Source: Anaerolineales bacterium (GTDB lineage: Bacteria > Chloroflexota > Anaerolineae > Anaerolineales > JABWBV01). Taken from it: 10,400 bases of DNA. The notes under the pieces are model-generated. The model did no database searches and was not told the origin of the DNA. It saw only the letters and a program-made list of their open reading frames with translations. Made by a program: the position numbers and the translations under genes. The DNA is taken from assembly GCA_027019845.1 (NCBI GenBank), contig JALUWE010000302.1:1-10400 (forward strand), given 5' to 3'. Below, one piece after another: positions 7,069-10,400 of the stretch (position 1 is its first letter; each line of letters opens with the position of its first letter).

Positions 7069-7613
7069 AACGCAAAGTCGCCAGGGCGCGGAGTCGCAGA
7101 GAAAAGCATTAAAAACCTTTGCGCCTCCGCGTCTCTGCGTTCCCTGCGTTCCCTGCGTTTAGACTCAACGCCAAGGCGCCAAGGCGCGGAGTCGCAAAGA
7201 ACATCAAAAAAAAGCCCTTTGCGCCTTTGCGCCTCCGCGTCTCTGCGTTCCCTGCGTTCCCTGCGTTTAGACTCAACGCCAAGGCGCCAAGGCGCGGAGT
7301 CGCAAAGAACATCAAAAAAAAGCCCTTTGCGCCTTTGCGCCTCCGCGTCTCTGCGTTCCCTGCGTTCCCTGCGTTTAGACTCAACGCCAAGGCGCCAAGG
7401 CGCGGAGTCGCAGAGTGGCAAAGAAAAGCAGTAAAAACCCCTCTGCGCCTTCGCGCCTCCGCGTCTCTGCGTTCCCTGCGTTCCCTGCGTTCAGACTCAA
7501 CGCCAAGGCGCCAAGGCGCGGAGTCGCAGAGAAAAGCATTAAAAACCTTTGCGCCTCCGCGTCTCCGCGTCTCTGCGTTCCCTGCGTTCCCTGCGTTCCC
7601 TGCGTTTTGTCTC
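7069..7613. repeat. Five-unit tandem array of imperfect palindromes
   Basis: Five units fill the gap between two genes: 7069-7166 (98 bp), 7167-7274 (108), 7275-7382 (108), 7383-7498 (116) and 7499-7613 (115). Units 2 and 3 are identical. Each unit has a left arm starting AACGCCAAGGCGCC (AACGCAAAGTCGCC in unit 1), an A-rich centre, and a right arm ending in repeats of TGCGTTCCC. Folding unit 2 on itself pairs about 25 of 33 positions, so each unit can make a long imperfect hairpin on either strand. The 9-bp TGCGTTCCC step occurs twice in most units and three times in unit 5, a sign of slippage. The frame stays open on both strands (NAGNAETRRRKGAK-like translations), but that reflects the composition. 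The array begins at the methyltransferase stop codon and ends 26 bases before the GxxExxY start. The stretch 7043-7611 contains no gene. Confidence 0.93.
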
Positions 7614-10400
7614 ACAACAACCTCGTCTGACGCACCTCCTGCCGCAGACGCTCGCGGCCGGTGAGCAGGCCGTCAATCAGTTTCTTCTCCTTGCTCTCGA
7701 TGGGCAGGCTCTCGGAAACCGCCTGCGCCACGCGGTAGAAGGCTTCGCTGTTGCCATAGCCGCTTTCGGCCAGCCGCTGCACCAGGGCGGGACGGTCGCC
7801 CGCCTCCCACAGGCGCAGGGCGTGATGCAGCACGTCCACCAACTCGCGGGATTCGGCCAGCGCCTCCGGTTCGCGGCGCTGGGGGCCGAGCAGGCGCACG
7901 AACTCCTTCTCCTTCTTGACGAAACTGCCCCGCCGCGACCACTCCTCGGCCAGGTCCAGCCCGCAGGACTGCGCCAGTTTGCGAGCCTCGTCGAAGGGCA
8001 CGCGGGCTTCGCCGTAGTTCCAGCGCCACAAGACGTAGAAGCGCGTCCGGTCGCTGACCTCGCCGGAGAATCCGTTTTGCAAAATCTGGCGCACGGCGTA
8101 ATCGGTGGCGATGGTGCGCACGTCGTCCAGCAGGCGGTCGGCGCGGATGACCTCGCCCTCCAGGTCCATGACCTGCTCGTATTTGCCGAAGACCTCGATG
8201 GCCGCGCCGATGGCGGCGATGAAAAAGTCGGCCCCGCCGATGCCCTCCTCCCACAGACGCTGCAACTTGGCGTTCAGGTAGGTCTCCAGTTCGCGGCGCA
8301 CCTCGTGGTAGAAGCCCACCCCCTCGCGGGCGGCCCCTTCGGCGCCGCTCAGGGCAGGTTTGCGCGCCACGATGTAGATGGAGGAGGCCAGCGCGGCAGT
8401 TTCTCTGGAGTTCAGGCGGGATTTCATCTCGGTGTTGAGCGGCCAGGCCGCCGAGACCACCAGGCCGCTATCCAGCAGGGCGTTGACCACCGTCTCCCAG
8501 CCGGCGGTGGACTTGTGGGCATAGACGATGACCGCCACGCCGCCCGGCTTGAGTACGCGCTGCATCTCTCGGAACGCGGCTACTAGATTTTCTTCGAAAA
8601 ACTGGCGTGCAATTTCAGCACTCGTTTGCCGTACAGCATCTGCTACAATCTCGCCCGCTTTGGGCGTGAGCGGGGTGGAAAAGAGTTCAGGGTACAGGAA
8701 GCCCACCGTGCGCTTGAGCCAGACGTAGAAGAAATCCGACAGATCGGCGTAGGGCACGTTGTCGTAATACGGCGGGTCGGTCAGGACGGCGTCGAAGTAG
8801 TTTTCCGGCCAGGGCAGGCGGGTAGCGGAGGCGTGGGTGACCCTCACCCCCGGCCCCTCTCCCGCTCGCGGGAGAGGGGAAATACGGGACGAATGTTCTG
8901 TAACATTAAGCAAGTAATCAAAAGCATCAATCCAATTGCCTGTTGATGTACTAAACGGGTTTACCTCAATTGTGTCCCATACCATCTGGAGAGCCTGACG
9001 ACCAAATGTATGGGCTATTAACTCTTTGCTCGAATGCCACATACATTGCATTGAGTTGTAATCTGCTAGTCTATCAACAGACAATCCCAAATACGTCGTC
9101 ACGGCACGGGCGAAATCCCGCGGGTAGCCGCGCGCCAGCATGGCGGCGTGGGCGCGGCGCACGGCCCCGGCGAAGGTCAGCAGGGCCAATTGTTGGCGCG
9201 GGTTAAATGCCTCGCCCCAGGTTTTCATGCCATATAAAGGCAAGCGGCAGGTATCATACTTCCCGCGACCGCCAATGGGCAGCGGCTCATCTGGCACCGG
9301 CTCAATGCCCCAGGCGGCGCGCAGTTCAGCGCGCTTGGCTTCCAGGGCGGTTTCGGCGGCGCGGTAGGCGGCCAGGTCGGCAGGGGTGGGGAGGCGGTAG
9401 CGTTTCCCCCCACCCCTGGCCCCTCCCCCACGGCGGGGGGAGGGGTGGCCCCCGCCATGGGGAGAGGGGAGATAGACTACGGCGACCATGCGCTGGCCGC
9501 TTTTGCCTTCCTGAAAGAGCCGCCGGGTGTCATTGGCAGCGATGCTCGCGCCGCAGGCCGGGCAGGTCACCACCGCGCGGCGCACCGTGCCCTGGGCCGG
9601 GTCGTAGTCATCCAGCGGCCAGGGGGCGTAGCCCTCGTCGCCGCGGATTTGCGTGCCGCGGGCCACAATCTCGAAGTCCACCGGCTGGCCGGGGCCGCCC
9701 GTCAGCGGTTTGAGGGCGATCTGCTTCTTGCTGCCCTTCTTCGCCAGCCAGAACTGGCGCATCAGCGGGATTTCCACCCCGCAGGCCGGGTTCTGGCAGG
9801 GCAGCGTCCGCGCCCAGATGTAGCCGACGATGGTTTCCCCCTCACCCCCCGTTCCCCTCTCCCACTGGGGGATGGTTTCCCCCTCACCCCCTGCCCCCTC
9901 TCCCACCAGGGGAGAGGGGAGCGACTCCCCTCCCCCTTGATGAGGGAGGGGCTGGGGGTGGGGGTGCAAATGCAGCGCCTTGCGAATCTCCTCCAGCGCG
10001 GCGCTCAGATTCTCCTCCACCAGCGCGGCGGGCAATCGCACGAACCGCAGTCCCAGGGATTCCAGCAACTGTTGGCGCGCTTTATCGGCGGCTTGTTGCC
10101 TCTCGTGAATCGGGCCGTCCACCTCCACAACCAGGCGATGGGAGGAAGCGTAAAAATCCACCACAAAAGGCCCAATCGGCTGCTGGCGGCGGAATTTGAC
10201 GCCCTCCAATTGCTTGCCGCGCAAGGCTTGCCAGAGAATCGCCTCGCTGGGGGTCGGATTTTTGCGAAAATCGCGGGCAACTTCCACCATCTTGCGCCGC
10301 AGGGCTTCCGGCACGTGCCAGCGATCTGGCCCCCTCTCCCCCCGGCCCCCTCTCCCACCAGGGGAGAGGGGGAGTCTCCCCTCCCACTCGATGGGGGAGG
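7612..10400 (-). CDS. DUF1156-type adenine/cytosine DNA methyltransferase with embedded DUF559 domain, 5' end outside window
   Basis: The frame is open from the right edge to TGA at 7612-7614. A GTG at 10314 gives 900 residues, but 28 more in-frame codons precede it up to the window edge without a stop, and there is no good ribosome site. I therefore treat the gene as 5'-partial. Numbered from that GTG, there is a DUF559 nuclease-like domain at about 1-115, then a repeat-derived linker (116-160). Next comes a zinc-ribbon region (C173, C178, C251, C254) with the family's IVGYIWARTLPCQNPAC start. The catalytic half has motif IV TDPPYYDNVPYADLSDFFYVWLKR at 512-535 (written here as key residues D513, P514, P515, Y516), then VLKPGGVAVIVYAHK. 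The family's N-terminal DUF1156 and SAM-binding motif I are expected upstream. Four in-frame repeat insertions interrupt it. It probably modifies host DNA in a defence system. It could instead be a remnant split from its N-terminal half. Confidence 0.85.
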   Translation of the reverse strand, partial: SPIEWEGRLPLSPGGRGGRGERGPDRWHVPEALRRKMVEVARDFRKNPTPSEAILWQALRGKQLEGVKFRRQQPIGPFVVDFYASSHRLVVEVDGPIHERQQAADKARQQLLESLGLRFVRLPAALVEENLSAALEEIRKALHLHPHPQPLPHQGGGESLPSPLVGEGAGGEGETIPQWERGTGGEGETIVGYIWARTLPCQNPACGVEIPLMRQFWLAKKGSKKQIALKPLTGGPGQPVDFEIVARGTQIRGDEGYAPWPLDDYDPAQGTVRRAVVTCPACGASIAANDTRRLFQEGKSGQRMVAVVYLPSPHGGGHPSPRRGGGARGGGKRYRLPTPADLAAYRAAETALEAKRAELRAAWGIEPVPDEPLPIGGRGKYDTCRLPLYGMKTWGEAFNPRQQLALLTFAGAVRRAHAAMLARGYPRDFARAVTTYLGLSVDRLADYNSMQCMWHSSKELIAHTFGRQALQMVWDTIEVNPFSTSTGNWIDAFDYLLNVTEHSSRISPLPRAGEGPGVRVTHASATRLPWPENYFDAVLTDPPYYDNVPYADLSDFFYVWLKRTVGFLYPELFSTPLTPKAGEIVADAVRQTSAEIARQFFEENLVAAFREMQRVLKPGGVAVIVYAHKSTAGWETVVNALLDSGLVVSAAWPLNTEMKSRLNSRETAALASSIYIVARKPALSGAEGAAREGVGFYHEVRRELETYLNAKLQRLWEEGIGGADFFIAAIGAAIEVFGKYEQVMDLEGEVIRADRLLDDVRTIATDYAVRQILQNGFSGEVSDRTRFYVLWRWNYGEARVPFDEARKLAQSCGLDLAEEWSRRGSFVKKEKEFVRLLGPQRREPEALAESRELVDVLHHALRLWEAGDRPALVQRLAESGYGNSEAFYRVAQAVSESLPIESKEKKLIDGLLTGRERLRQEVRQTRLL
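8335..8359. repeat. Short dispersed palindromic repeat inside the methyltransferase (PALSGAEG type)
   Basis: The segment containing CCTTCGGCGCCGCTCAGG has a palindromic GGCGCC core and reads in frame as PALSGAEG. It matches the style of a short dispersed element common in many genomes (CCTTCGGCTACGCTCAGGACAGG-like, recalled, not searched). It lies in a loop between the methyltransferase core and the C-terminal domain. Confidence 0.55.
8838..8880. repeat. GC-rich palindrome inside the methyltransferase (AGEGPGVRV type)
   Basis: A perfect 11-bp stem (CCCCTCTCCCG 8854-8864, CGGGAGAGGGG 8869-8879, four-base loop) is flanked by CTCACCCCCGG. In frame it reads SPLPRAGEGPGVRV, a peptide typical of translated dispersed palindromes. 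It sits about 20 residues before the DPPY motif and directly borders a low-GC segment. Confidence 0.85.
8881..9100. other. Low-GC patch inside the methyltransferase gene
   Basis: By hand count these 220 bases have about 41% G+C, against about 80% in the 60 bases at 9121-9180 of the same gene. The encoded segment (about residues 405-478) continues the methyltransferase frame without a break. One edge coincides with the palindrome at 8838-8880. It looks like a recombination patch from a lower-GC homologue. Confidence 0.65.
9404..9473. repeat. GC-rich palindrome inside the methyltransferase (SPHGGGHPSPRRGGG type)
   Basis: CCCCTCCCCC (9420-9429) and GGGGGAGGGG (9436-9445) form a perfect 10-bp stem around a six-base loop, with further C- and G-rich arms outside. 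It is translated in frame as a Gly/Pro/Arg-rich insert (about residues 282-303) between the second CxxC pair and a helical region starting LPTPADLAAY. Confidence 0.85.
9829..9967. repeat. Cluster of GC-rich palindromes on the 3' side of the DUF559 module
   Basis: Three related elements lie end to end. A 42-bp sequence occurs twice in tandem (9829-9870 and 9871-9912), beginning GATGGTTTCCCCCTCACCCC each time. The second copy contains a perfect 10-bp stem (CCCCTCTCCC 9895-9904, GGGAGAGGGG 9910-9919). A further stem (CCCCTCCC 9927-9934, GGGAGGGG 9944-9951) follows. All of it is read through in frame as a linker containing two GGEGETI peptides. Confidence 0.88.
9894..10400 (-). mobile_element. 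Putative DUF559 cassette bounded by directly repeated palindromes
   Basis: The DUF559 coding segment (about 9968-10314) shows EAILWQALRGKQLEGVKFRRQ, then VVDFYASSHRLVVEVDG, the D...E.DG nuclease-like core of this Vsr-related family. It is flanked by the same element in the same orientation. The element starts CCCCCTCTCCCACCAGGGG at 9894 and again at 10346, and each copy is followed within about 15 bases by CTCCCCTCCC. Standalone DUF559 genes are about 120 codons and are often seen beside such palindromes. The arrangement suggests a cassette that entered a methyltransferase gene. The mechanism is unknown and no transposase is present. Confidence 0.55.
10327..10400. repeat. GC-rich palindromes on the 5' side of the DUF559 module, running off the window
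   Basis: A perfect 11-bp stem (CCCCCTCTCCC 10346-10356, GGGAGAGGGGG 10362-10372, five-base loop) is preceded by CCCCCTCTCCCCCCGG and followed by a second stem that begins at about 10377 and is cut by the window edge. It matches the element at 9894-9951 in sequence and direction. It is read in a different codon phase from that copy, because the two starts are 452 bases apart. Confidence 0.87.

Noticed and set aside
6627..7421. 264-codon minus-strand frame covering the repeat array and the GxxExxY gene
   Set aside because: It is made of repeat translation plus an out-of-frame shadow of GxxExxY. It has no family features and overlaps a well-supported gene.
7069..7613. CRISPR array
   Set aside because: Units are 98-116 bp, contiguous, palindromic throughout and without unique spacers. 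No cas genes are nearby.
7109..7664. Several long open frames on both strands in the array (NAGNAETRRRKGAK-like or RLRVSAFPAFPAF-like)
   Set aside because: They are periodic translations of the tandem palindromes. Openness on both strands follows from the repeat composition, and no ribosome site or independent domain is present.
10312..10314. GTG as the true start of the methyltransferase/DUF559 protein
   Set aside because: There is no nearby ribosome site and the frame stays open for 28 codons to the window edge. It is kept only as an alternative if the gene proves to be split.

Overview
The window looks like part of a GC-rich bacterial chromosome, most likely from the Chloroflexota (Anaerolineae or a relative). 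Three things point that way: the fused ATP synthase b/delta gene at the left edge, the rpsO-pnp pair, and dispersed GC-rich palindromes that read in frame as peptides such as SPLVGEGAGGEG. The phylum is an inference from protein style, not from a search.

Layout: (1) 1-612, plus strand, is the 3' part of an F0F1 ATP synthase b subunit that carries the C-terminal part of delta. It ends at a hairpin (642-668) placed to stop transcription from both sides. (2) 698-2923, minus strand, is pnp, with a Gly/Arg-rich tail. (3) 3150-3422, minus strand, is rpsO. It has a strong sigma70-type promoter (3506-3534) and a terminator-like hairpin between it and pnp. (4) From 3538 to the right edge, all on the minus strand, lies an accessory block. 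In transcription order it holds a DUF1156-type DNA methyltransferase (7612 to beyond 10400, 5' end outside the window), 545 bp of palindromic tandem repeats (7069-7613), a GxxExxY-family protein (6656-7042), and an AlbA_2-DUF499 P-loop ATPase (3538-6630). The rpsO promoter begins four bases upstream of the end of that last gene.

The block is best read as a phage-defence candidate: the DUF1156 methyltransferase/DUF499 ATPase pair recurs in predicted defence loci. Two unrelated small nuclease-like modules appear to have entered it, each with its own palindromic repeats. A DUF559 (Vsr-like) domain is embedded in the methyltransferase reading frame, bounded on both sides by directly repeated palindromes. 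A GxxExxY gene with a different, AT-spaced palindrome array separates the methyltransferase from the ATPase. The methyltransferase frame also absorbs three further palindromes and a low-GC patch without any stop, so this gene appears to be an unusually tolerant target for insertion or recombination.

The helicase and other partners expected of such a system, and the N-terminal DUF1156/SAM-binding half of the methyltransferase, would lie to the right of the window and cannot be seen here. No tRNA, rRNA, CRISPR array or transposase gene was found.
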